From assembly GCA_902795785.1 (NCBI GenBank), contig CADBMK010000049.1, positions 1 through 6,433 of the forward strand: 6,433 nucleotides of DNA, read 5' to 3'. Under the pieces are notes generated by a model. The model saw nothing but the letters and a program-made list of their open reading frames with translations. It was not told the DNA's origin and ran no database searches. Shown here piece by piece: positions 1 through 6,433 of the stretch (position 1 is its first letter; every line of letters starts with the position of its first letter). Both the position numbers and the translations under genes were made by a program. Origin of the DNA: an uncultured Bacteroidia bacterium. GTDB taxonomy: Bacteria; Bacteroidota; Bacteroidia; Bacteroidales; UBA932.

Positions 1-2166
1 CCTGTATATTTCCAGGTTGACAAAAAGGATTCCCTCATTGTCCTTTCAGTTGCAGACCAGGGCGCAGTTGCTGATTCAGCCTATTCAAAGGCTTATCAGA
101 GGAACTATGTACCTCGTGTAATAAAGATGCTTCCTCTAACATATTCAGCCGACAGTTCGTCTGTAATCTTCGAGGTGTCTTCATTCGTTACCGAGGCCTT
201 CCCTAAGGACAAGGACTTCCGCGTAAGCAAGGGCTCAGGTGAGGGTAAGACCACCTGGTATGGCGAGATGAAGTCGAATGCCAACAGCGTGTCCATCGTT
301 CTCAACAACAATGTGGAGTTCATCCGCAATGTGTTATTTGGCTCAATCGTTACGGGCCACGGTACGGTGGGTGCAACGGTTTCATTCCTCCTTCTTCCGG
401 AAAAACCTATGAGGCCGAGAATCCAGGACATCCGTATGGGCGTGTTCTCAACTTCAGGCGTAAATCGTAACAACAAGTATATACTCAGCGGAGACAAGGA
501 CGGATTCAGTTCATTCCGTATGGCCAACAGATGGCGTCTTGAACTTGCCGACACAGCCGCATGGCTTGCGGGAAAGAAGGTTGAGGTCAAGACTCCTATC
601 GTCTGGTATGTGGATGATTCATTCCCTGAGAACTGGAAGCCGGCGGTAAGGAAGGGTATCCTTGCCTGGAACGACGCCTTTGAAAGAATCGGCCTGCTGA
701 ACGTCATGCAGGTGAAAGATTTCCCGTCAAAGGATGAAGATCCTGCTTTCGATCCTGACAATCTTGCATACAACTGCATCAGATACGTCCCTAATGCCGT
801 GATGAACGCGCAGGGACCTTCTTGGGTGGATCCTACCACCGGTGAGATTCTCAACGCTTCCGTCATGATTCACAACGATGTCATCCGTCTTGTGAACAAC
901 TGGCGTTACGTCCTCACTGCACAGGTGGACGAGAAGGTACGCGCCGTCAAGATGCCCCAGGACATAATCGACGAGTCTTTGATCTATGTGGTTTCACACG
1001 AGGTCGGACACACTCTCGGACTTATGCACAATATGGCATCTTCACACGCTCTTCCTACTGAGAAACTCCGTGACCCTGAGTTCACCGCAAAATACGGTAC
1101 GACTCCTTCAATCATGGATTACGCCCGCTTTAACTACGTGGCTCAGCCAGGTGACAAGGGCGTGAAACTTACTCCTCCTGCCCTTGGCGTCTATGACTAC
1201 TATGTGATTGACTGGCTCTACCGTCCGGTTCCTCAGGCCAGGGATATGTTTGATGAGGCCAGGATTGCTGCCAAAATAATTGATGAGCACGAGGACGACC
1301 CTCTCTACCGCTATGGCGCGCAGCAGATTTCAGGCTCTTCATCATACGGCAATTATGACCCGTACGCCCGCTCTGAGGATTTGGGTGACGATCCTGTGAA
1401 GTCTTCAGATTATGGTATCGCAAACCTCAAGTATATCCTTGCAAATACCAACACCTGGCTTGCTGACCAGGATCCTGACTATACTCACAGAAAAGAACTC
1501 TATTCACAGATCGCCAGCCAGTATCTTCGCTATATGAACCACGTTCTTGCGCAGGTCGGCGGTATCGAGCTCTATTTCCCAGGCCCTAAGTCAAAGCACC
1601 TTCCTGCTGAGCCTCTTTCAAAGCAGACCCAGAGGAACGCCCTTAAGTGGACGGTGAACGAGCTCCGCCATATGGGCTGGCTCTCGGACAGAAGCCTTAC
1701 TTCCCACTTCAACCTTTCTTCTCCGATTGTGAATACGGTGGCTCTCAATGTGGCTTCTAATTTTGTTGATGTGATTCCGGAAAAAGTGATGCTCTGCTCA
1801 TCCCTTTCTGAGGACCCATATACTGTAAGACAGTACTTCGACGACCTTTACAATGAGGTTTTCGCTCCTGCCGGAAAACTCACTTCAGAAATGAAGACAG
1901 TTCAGAGGGAGATTGTCAGCAAGTCTGTTAAGCCAATCAAGAAGGCTCAGTCCGCTTCCCTCGCCGAGGATGAACTCGGAGAGGACAGAAGCCCTTATCA
2001 GGCAAAGATTACCGCCCAGTCTTATGACGAGACCAAGTCTTACTATGGTTATTTCGTTTCAAGGGTTCAGGCACTTGCCAAGGCACGCCGCAATTCGGCC
2101 GCTCCTGAGGACAGGGCTCACTATGATTACCTCTACAGACTTACAAAATCAGCAGATCCGGAATAA
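1..2166 (+). CDS. Secreted zinc-dependent metalloprotease, Met-zincin (DUF5117/DUF4953) family, 5' partial
   Basis: The reading frame is open from base 1, so the start codon and any signal peptide lie upstream; 721 residues are present. The zinc-binding motif HEVGHTLGLMH (HExxHxxGxxH) is at window residues 333-343 (bases 997-1029). Glu334 is the expected catalytic base and His333, His337 and His343 the zinc ligands. A Met-turn SIMDY follows at about residues 370-374 (Met at 1114-1116), which places it in the metzincin clan. The stretch before it (YDYYVIDW-type and WVDPTTGEI-type motifs around the catalytic domain) matches my knowledge of the Bacteroidota family annotated as zinc-dependent metalloprotease with DUF5117 and DUF4953 domains, usually about 800-870 residues, so roughly 100-150 residues are probably missing. 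The active site is intact, so a working peptidase is expected, probably in the periplasm or at the surface; its substrate is unknown. Its TAA stop overlaps the next ATG by one base, suggesting translational coupling. No frameshift is seen. Confidence 0.93.
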   Translation, partial: PVYFQVDKKDSLIVLSVADQGAVADSAYSKAYQRNYVPRVIKMLPLTYSADSSSVIFEVSSFVTEAFPKDKDFRVSKGSGEGKTTWYGEMKSNANSVSIVLNNNVEFIRNVLFGSIVTGHGTVGATVSFLLLPEKPMRPRIQDIRMGVFSTSGVNRNNKYILSGDKDGFSSFRMANRWRLELADTAAWLAGKKVEVKTPIVWYVDDSFPENWKPAVRKGILAWNDAFERIGLLNVMQVKDFPSKDEDPAFDPDNLAYNCIRYVPNAVMNAQGPSWVDPTTGEILNASVMIHNDVIRLVNNWRYVLTAQVDEKVRAVKMPQDIIDESLIYVVSHEVGHTLGLMHNMASSHALPTEKLRDPEFTAKYGTTPSIMDYARFNYVAQPGDKGVKLTPPALGVYDYYVIDWLYRPVPQARDMFDEARIAAKIIDEHEDDPLYRYGAQQISGSSSYGNYDPYARSEDLGDDPVKSSDYGIANLKYILANTNTWLADQDPDYTHRKELYSQIASQYLRYMNHVLAQVGGIELYFPGPKSKHLPAEPLSKQTQRNALKWTVNELRHMGWLSDRSLTSHFNLSSPIVNTVALNVASNFVDVIPEKVMLCSSLSEDPYTVRQYFDDLYNEVFAPAGKLTSEMKTVQREIVSKSVKPIKKAQSASLAEDELGEDRSPYQAKITAQSYDETKSYYGYFVSRVQALAKARRNSAAPEDRAHYDYLYRLTKSADPE

Positions 2167-3536
2167 TGAAAAGAATCATACTGTTTGCCGTGGCGCTGGG
2201 AACGTTTGCTTCCTGCGCCACTTTAAAAACTGGTGAATACAGTTTTCGTGTGGTGACCACTCAGGATGCCTTTGGACGCTGGTTTGATTCCACATTCGTA
2301 AAACCTTCCGCCAGAGCGTCTCTCCTTGCCGTAGAGAACGTCGTAGAACCAATGCGTGGCTCGGAAAACGTTGTCCTGGTGGATGCTGGAAATATGGGCG
2401 GAAACGGAAATGCCGCATTCTATTATGAGAATGTTGCAAAGAAGAGTATCCTCCCTGAGATTACTGACTATCTTGGTTATGACGCCCTCCTTCCGGAAAA
2501 GTCATATTTCAAGAACAACGGGGTGCGTTTCGTGGCTGCCCCGCTGGATGAGGCCCGTGCCTATGCAAAGAAGCATAAGGCCCACGTTGTGATTGCCGAG
2601 GTGGATGGAAACCGTTTTGACAAGGATAAGACTGAACTCGACGGCATTGACATCCTCATCGCCCACAATGACGGACGCACATATTCCAAGGTGATTGGCA
2701 ATACCCTCGTGATTGATGCAGGAAGGGGAGTTCGTAAGGCCGGCAGCGCTAATGTCATCCTTGATTTCAAGGGAAGGAAACTCGTAGGCAAAAAGGTGGA
2801 AGGCGGACTTGTCTCAGTGGATTCTGACGTCACGTCCAGGGCAAGGGAGCATTTCAATGATGCGTACGCCGCAGTTACGTCCTTCTCACATTCCGTGGTA
2901 GGTCATCTTGACGTTGATTTAGACGTGAAGGAGGCTTTCAATGGACAGAGTGACTATATCAACTTCTATCAGAGCCTTGCCCTCGGTTATCCGGGAGTCG
3001 ACCTCTGCTTCTCTTCTTTCCTGGCACTTGACGGAAAGATTGCAAAGGGTGATATCGTTTACAATGACATCATAAAGACACTCTATCCTTTTGATAACAG
3101 GATTACAGTCCTGAGTCTTTCCGGAGAGGAGGTGAGAATGTTCCTCGAAGCGTCATATGACCTCCAGATCCAGTTCCAGACTGGAGCCGGAAAGCCGTCT
3201 CCTGCAAACTTTGAGTTTGGTGGCGGAATCAATTACACGGTGGACGTGAATAAGCCTTACGGAGAGCGTGTTGTCATCTCTTCATTTGCCGACGGACGAC
3301 CTTTCTCCCTTGACAAGAGATACAATGTGGCAATGACTTCATACAGGGCACTCGGCGCCGGATGGCTGCTTGACAAGGCAGGCCTTAAGACTACCGCTGA
3401 CATCAAGGCAAGAGTCGTAGAGGAAGGCCCTTATTTCAAGACCCTGCTTTATGAGTATCTGAAGGCGAATCCTAACCTTACCCGCGAAAGAATCTCAGAT
3501 CCTAAGGTGGTGGGTGAGTGGAAGTATATCCGCTAG
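2166..3536 (+). CDS. Lipoprotein of the metallophosphatase/5'-nucleotidase family with degenerate catalytic motifs (probable pseudoenzyme)
   Basis: 456 residues. The N-terminus is a lipoprotein signal: MKR, a hydrophobic stretch, then FASC with the lipidated Cys at residue 17. The C-terminal half (about 235-400) resembles the 5'-nucleotidase C-terminal domain: LYPFDNRITVLSLSGEEV (306-323), FLEASYD (326-332), a GGGINYTVDV strand (352-361) and YNVAMTSYRALGAGW (386-400). The N-terminal half follows the metallophosphatase layout, but every expected metal-site motif is changed. DxHG is DAFG (34-37), GD is GN (75-76), the GNH(D/E) loop after YDA is replaced by LLPEK (108-112), the single-His motif appears as IAEVDG (143-148), and GHxH is AHND (166-169). 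At 456 residues it is also shorter than intact relatives of about 550-600. I infer a non-catalytic, possibly binding or accessory, envelope protein. The ATG start overlaps the upstream stop (TAATG) and is immediately followed by the signal peptide, which supports it. No clear Shine-Dalgarno is present, as is usual in Bacteroidota. Confidence 0.85.
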   Translation: MKRIILFAVALGTFASCATLKTGEYSFRVVTTQDAFGRWFDSTFVKPSARASLLAVENVVEPMRGSENVVLVDAGNMGGNGNAAFYYENVAKKSILPEITDYLGYDALLPEKSYFKNNGVRFVAAPLDEARAYAKKHKAHVVIAEVDGNRFDKDKTELDGIDILIAHNDGRTYSKVIGNTLVIDAGRGVRKAGSANVILDFKGRKLVGKKVEGGLVSVDSDVTSRAREHFNDAYAAVTSFSHSVVGHLDVDLDVKEAFNGQSDYINFYQSLALGYPGVDLCFSSFLALDGKIAKGDIVYNDIIKTLYPFDNRITVLSLSGEEVRMFLEASYDLQIQFQTGAGKPSPANFEFGGGINYTVDVNKPYGERVVISSFADGRPFSLDKRYNVAMTSYRALGAGWLLDKAGLKTTADIKARVVEEGPYFKTLLYEYLKANPNLTRERISDPKVVGEWKYIR

Positions 3537-5719
3537 GATATCTGGCTGAAATTTTTGGCAACCTTATATTTGCCCCTCTTGAGTTCCTGAACCAGAGGGG
3601 CATTTTTTGTGTCCGTCAGTTCCGGATCATCTTTCAGAATTGACTCGGCGTATTCCCTGGCTTCCTGAAGAAGCATTCCGTCCTTTGCAAGGGACGCTAT
3701 GCCGAGGCTTACCGGGAGGCCGCTCTGCTGAGTGCCTTCCATATCGCCGGGACCGCGGAGTTTCATATCCTCTTCGGCCAGTTCGAAGCCGTTCTCGGTG
3801 GCGCACATAAGGTCTATGCGCTTTTGGCTTTCCCTGGAGATTTTCTGGCCTTTGACCAGGATGCAGAACGACGCGGCGGCGCCGCGGCCCACACGGCCTC
3901 GAAGCTGGTGAAGCTGAGACAGTCCGAATCTTTCCACGTTCTCGATGACCATCACGGATGCGTTAGGTACATCTACTCCCACTTCGATTACGGTGGTGGA
4001 GACAAGGATATTGGCCCTGCCGGATGAGAAGGCGTCCATATTGAACTGCTTTACTTCGTTTGTCTGCTGTCCATGGACGATGGCCACTTTGTAGTCAGGG
4101 AGAGGGAAGTGTTCCACAATGTCCTCATAGCCTTCTTCCAGGGCTTTGTAGTCCAGTTTCTCGTTCTCGAAGATAAGCGGATAGACGATGAATACCTGCC
4201 TGCCCTTTGCTATCTGGCTTTTCATGAAGCGGTAGAGTTCGGGCCTCTTTCCTTCCGCTATCTGAAGGGTTTGAATCGGTTTTCTTCCCGGAGGAAGCTC
4301 GTCAATTACGCTCACGTCCAAATCTCCGTAGAGAGTCATTGCGAGTGTCCTTGGAATAGGTGTGGCAGTCATCACGAGGATGTGAGGGGCAACGCCAGAG
4401 TTTCCCTTTGTCCAGAGTTTGGCTCTCTGTTCCACGCCGAAGCGGTGCTGCTCGTCGATGATCGCAAGGCCGAGCCTGTGGAAGGTGACGTTGTCCTCAA
4501 TGAGGGCGTGCGTGCCTATTATTATTCCGATGGAGCCGTTCTCAAGGCCTTCGTGAAGGATTCTCCTGTCTTTTGCGGAGGTGGATCCTGTAAGAAGGGC
4601 GGCCTTGACTCCTGTCGGCGCCAGATATTTCTGTACGTTGGCAAAGTGCTGCTGGGCAAGGACCTCAGTAGGGGCCATGATGCAGGCCTGACAGCCGTTT
4701 CCTACTGCGATGAGGGCCGAGAGTACGGCCACCATCGTCTTCCCGGAACCTACGTCTCCCTGAAGGAGGCGGTTCATCTGATGACCGCTCATCATATCGG
4801 AACGGATTTCCTTTATAACCCGCTTCTGGGCTCCGGTCAGGTCGAACGGAAGGGCATTGTAGCAGGCGTTGAAAGCCTCTCCCACCTTCGGCATCGGTAT
4901 GCCTACGGCGGAACGGCTGCGCACGTATTTCTGTTTGAGAAGAGCAAGCTGAAGGAGGAAGAGCTCCTCGAATTTCAGCCTTCTTACGGCCTTGGAAAGG
5001 TCGTTCTGACTCTTTGGAAAGTGAATGTTCCTCAAGGCGAACCTCTTTGGAACCAGCCCTTTGGCGTTAAGGATATAGTCCGGAAGGCTTTCCGGGACGT
5101 ACTGGAGGCACTGGTCAAGAGCCGATGCCATCATCCTGTTCATCACCTTGCCCGTCACTCCGGAGTTCTTGAGCTTTTCCGTGCTGGTATAGACGCCTGT
5201 AAGCGTGCCCACGCCCATCGTTCCGGGTCCGCTTGGGGGAACGTCAACCTCGGGGTGGACCATGTTGAATCTCTGCCCATAGACGCTTGGCTTGCCGAAG
5301 AACACATAGGTGCCTCCGGTGGCCATTTTAGGGAACATATACTTTACACCCTTGAACCAGACCAGTTCCATCTCGCCGCTTGCGTCCTGGACTATGACGC
5401 TCATCCTTTTGACGAGGTTGAATTTGACGGCCTGGCCTCCACCCTGTGGAACGGTTCCGTCAGGCACCCTGTCATAGATGATGTTGCTTCCGACTCCGTA
5501 CAGACGGACACGGACAATCCTGGCCATAATCTGTACGGCGGCTTCGGATGATGTGATTGAGGAGATTGAAGTGATTCCGCTCCTGTCGATGTACCTGAAT
5601 GGATAGAACCCTATCAGGTCACCAAATGTCTTCAGCCCGAGTTCTCTGTCGATGAGAGCAGCACGGGTAGGCCCTATTCCGGGTAAGAACTGGATACTCG
5701 AATCAAGCGGATTATTCAC
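3533..5719 (-). CDS. recG: ATP-dependent DNA helicase RecG
   Basis: 728 residues. RecG remodels stalled replication forks and drives branch migration of Holliday junctions, acting in the cytoplasm in recombination and repair. The N-terminal wedge region shows FLPGIGPTRA (11-20) and FYPFRYIDRSG (38-48), then an OB-fold containing VWFKGVKY (120-127). Superfamily 2 helicase motifs follow in order: Walker A GDVGSGKT (321-328), APTEVLAQQH (349-358), the DEQH box with HRFGVEQR (422-432), TATPIPRT (451-458), TTVIEVGVDVPNA (575-587) and QLHQLRGRVGRG (602-613). The RecG-typical LRGPGDMEGTQQSG (654-667) is also present. It is about 30 residues longer than usual, mostly from an apparent insertion near residues 76-99. 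The start is GTG, whose first base is the last base of the cdd stop (TAGTG), and the protein aligns with the family from its first residues. Its TAG stop shares CTAG with the convergent lipoprotein gene. Confidence 0.98.
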   Translation of the reverse strand: MNNPLDSSIQFLPGIGPTRAALIDRELGLKTFGDLIGFYPFRYIDRSGITSISSITSSEAAVQIMARIVRVRLYGVGSNIIYDRVPDGTVPQGGGQAVKFNLVKRMSVIVQDASGEMELVWFKGVKYMFPKMATGGTYVFFGKPSVYGQRFNMVHPEVDVPPSGPGTMGVGTLTGVYTSTEKLKNSGVTGKVMNRMMASALDQCLQYVPESLPDYILNAKGLVPKRFALRNIHFPKSQNDLSKAVRRLKFEELFLLQLALLKQKYVRSRSAVGIPMPKVGEAFNACYNALPFDLTGAQKRVIKEIRSDMMSGHQMNRLLQGDVGSGKTMVAVLSALIAVGNGCQACIMAPTEVLAQQHFANVQKYLAPTGVKAALLTGSTSAKDRRILHEGLENGSIGIIIGTHALIEDNVTFHRLGLAIIDEQHRFGVEQRAKLWTKGNSGVAPHILVMTATPIPRTLAMTLYGDLDVSVIDELPPGRKPIQTLQIAEGKRPELYRFMKSQIAKGRQVFIVYPLIFENEKLDYKALEEGYEDIVEHFPLPDYKVAIVHGQQTNEVKQFNMDAFSSGRANILVSTTVIEVGVDVPNASVMVIENVERFGLSQLHQLRGRVGRGAAASFCILVKGQKISRESQKRIDLMCATENGFELAEEDMKLRGPGDMEGTQQSGLPVSLGIASLAKDGMLLQEAREYAESILKDDPELTDTKNAPLVQELKRGKYKVAKNFSQIS
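3571..3608 (+). terminator. Intrinsic terminator of the protease-lipoprotein operon, inside the recG 3' end
   Basis: A perfect 9-bp inverted repeat has its left arm TGCCCCTCT at 3571-3579 and its right arm AGAGGGGCA at 3594-3602. It is followed directly by six T residues at 3603-3608. Within the 14-base loop, GTT (3583-3585) can also pair with AAC (3590-3592), extending the hairpin. The T-tract is on the right side only, so it acts on + strand transcripts; the other side, read on the - strand, has no T-run. It begins 35 bases past the lipoprotein stop codon. It lies wholly within the coding sequence of recG, where its complement encodes residues around NAPLVQELKRG (706-716). No comparable terminator for recG is visible in the 3' end of the lipoprotein gene. 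Confidence 0.85.
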
Positions 5720-6198
5720 TATTTGTCCAAGCTTGTGAAAATGAGCGGCAGAATATCGTCTACTTTCTCAAAAACCCAGATTTTCTTTGCTCCCGCAAGA
5801 ATTATCTGCATAGGTCTGCCGGCCTTTTTCTGGAACTGGGCCATTACCTGCCTGCAGGCTCCGCAAGGAGTGGCAGGGGTGTCGCAGATTGTGTGGTGCG
5901 GGCCGCCCACGAGGGCGAGTGCTCTGATGCTTTTGTCAGGATAACGGGCGCCGGCTGCATACATCGCCGTCCTTTCGGCGCAGATGCCTGAAGGAAACGC
6001 GTCGTTTTCCTGGTTTGTGCCTGGAACGATTGTGCCGTCTTCAAGCCTTACGGCAGCGCCTACATTGAAATCGGAGTATGGAGCGTACGACGCTTTGGCC
6101 GCTTCAATGGCCGCCTCTACAAGCTCTCTCTCTTTTTCAGGAAGCTCGGCTGCGCAGGTGTATTCCCTGTACGCAATCTTTATTTCCTTTGTATCCAT
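5719..6198 (-). CDS. cdd: Cytidine deaminase
   Basis: 159 residues. It hydrolytically deaminates cytidine and deoxycytidine to uridine and deoxyuridine in pyrimidine salvage, in the cytoplasm. The zinc site is visible: CAERTA (Cys73, with Glu75 as the proton shuttle) and PCGACRQ (Cys112 and Cys115). Three cysteines and this length indicate the small homotetrameric type, as in Bacillus subtilis, and not the larger His/Cys/Cys dimeric Escherichia coli type. Substrate-binding motifs FNVGAAV (44-50) and NQEN (62-65) are present; the usual NVENASYPSG appears here as NQENDAFPSG. About 20 extra N-terminal residues precede the catalytic core, which I believe is common in Bacteroidota. The ATG at 6198 is the first plausible start, 39 bases after the mnmA stop. 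A TAnnTTTG element lies 20 bases upstream, so cdd and the coupled recG may have their own promoter or be read from mnmA. Confidence 0.97.
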   Translation of the reverse strand: MDTKEIKIAYREYTCAAELPEKERELVEAAIEAAKASYAPYSDFNVGAAVRLEDGTIVPGTNQENDAFPSGICAERTAMYAAGARYPDKSIRALALVGGPHHTICDTPATPCGACRQVMAQFQKKAGRPMQIILAGAKKIWVFEKVDDILPLIFTSLDK

Positions 6199-6218
6199 TG
6201 CTAAGAATCTGCTTTACA

Positions 6219-6226
6219 CAAATATA
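6219..6226 (-). promoter_or_regulatory. Candidate Bacteroidota -7 promoter element for cdd-recG
   Basis: On the - strand these bases read TATATTTG, a full match to the TAnnTTTG -7 consensus of the primary sigma factor in Bacteroidota. The motif ends 20 bases before the cdd ATG, which would give a short leader of about 12-15 bases. It sits in an A/T-rich gap (about 6219-6243) within an otherwise roughly balanced-GC window. I do not see a convincing -33 TTTG at the expected 19-21 base spacing; upstream sequence at that distance is inside the end of mnmA. The call therefore rests on a single box. Confidence 0.45.
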
Positions 6227-6237
6227 GGCAATTATTT

Positions 6238-6433
6238 TTATTTGCTTATGACACCGGATCCAAGCATCTCGTCGTCCGAGGTGTTGTACCAGACTGCAAA
6301 CTGTCCGGCCGTCATTCCGCGCTGAGGCTCGTCAAAGATGAAATACATTCCGCCATTGCGCCTGACTGCCCAGGCGTTCTGAAGAGGCTGACGGTAGCGG
6401 ATGCGAACCCTGTAGCGGCGTACTTCGCCCTGA
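6238..6433 (-). CDS. mnmA: tRNA-specific 2-thiouridylase MnmA, C-terminal end (5' partial)
   Basis: Only the last 64 codons and the TAA stop are in the window; the rest lies beyond the right edge. MnmA uses ATP and relayed sulfur to thiolate uridine 34 in the wobble position of Lys, Glu and Gln tRNAs. The visible part is the C-terminal beta-barrel: VRIRYRQ, then YFIFDEPQRGMTAGQFAVWYN, ending LGSGVISK. This parallels the family pattern KIRYRQ ... IFDEP ... TPGQ-AV-FYN ... LGGGII. The catalytic cysteines and the PP-loop are outside the window, so activity cannot be judged. Some Bacteroidota carry two MnmA paralogues, and this fragment does not tell which one it is. No terminator separates it from cdd, so read-through into cdd-recG is possible. 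Confidence 0.93.
   Translation of the reverse strand, partial: QGEVRRYRVRIRYRQPLQNAWAVRRNGGMYFIFDEPQRGMTAGQFAVWYNTSDDEMLGSGVISK

Noticed and set aside
105..866. 253-codon open frame on the - strand antisense to the metalloprotease
   Set aside because: The translation has no recognisable family. The opposite strand encodes well-conserved metalloprotease sequence across the whole region.
2166..3536. Calling the lipoprotein an active 5'-nucleotidase or cyclic phosphodiesterase
   Set aside because: The C-terminal domain fits the family, but the N-terminal metal-binding motifs are absent, so an enzymatic name would be misleading.
2166..3536. Calling the lipoprotein gene a pseudogene
   Set aside because: The frame is intact over 456 codons, with a good lipobox, a well-kept C-terminal domain, a coupled start and a strong terminator downstream.
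4073..5551. 492-codon open frame on the + strand antisense to recG
   Set aside because: It is codon-aligned with recG, so it stays open simply because recG lacks TCA, TTA and CTA codons there. Its translation shows no recognisable domain, and recG matches its family throughout.
5984..6325. 113-codon + strand open frame with a hydrophobic stretch, crossing the cdd-mnmA gap
   Set aside because: It is antisense to the conserved cdd N-terminus and mnmA C-terminus and has no visible + strand promoter. The hydrophobic look comes from the antisense of charged and polar codons.

Overview
The window looks like ordinary chromosome from a member of the Bacteroidota, most likely order Bacteroidales. The reasons are a Met-zincin (DUF5117/DUF4953-type) metalloprotease, a lipoprotein related to the Bacteroidales metallophosphatase/5'-nucleotidase family, a TAnnTTTG-type promoter element, and gene starts without Shine-Dalgarno sequences. 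The genus cannot be fixed from the sequence. Nearly all of the window is coding. The only intergenic gap is 39 bp, between mnmA and cdd. I see no RNA gene, mobile element, CRISPR array or long repeat.

Left half, + strand (1-3536): the 3' part of a large secreted zinc metalloprotease gene overlaps by one base (TAATG) with a gene for a lipoprotein of the 5'-nucleotidase family. All recognisable metal-binding motifs of that lipoprotein's N-terminal metallophosphatase domain are altered, so it is probably a pseudoenzyme. The pair is expected to be co-transcribed and to act at the cell envelope. A well-formed intrinsic terminator for this transcript lies about 35 bp past the lipoprotein stop, inside the 3' coding end of the opposing recG gene.

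Right half, - strand (6433-3533, read leftwards): the 3' end of mnmA (tRNA 2-thiouridylase), then cdd (cytidine deaminase), then recG (branch-migrating DNA helicase). cdd and recG overlap by one base (TAGTG, with recG starting at GTG). This is a housekeeping cluster of tRNA modification, pyrimidine salvage and DNA repair. A candidate promoter sits just upstream of cdd. The two operons converge, and their stop codons share the palindrome CTAG.

The most interesting items are the degenerate metallophosphatase lipoprotein tied to a protease, the terminator embedded in recG, and an apparent insertion in the RecG wedge domain. I found no evidence of a defence system or other wholly new system.
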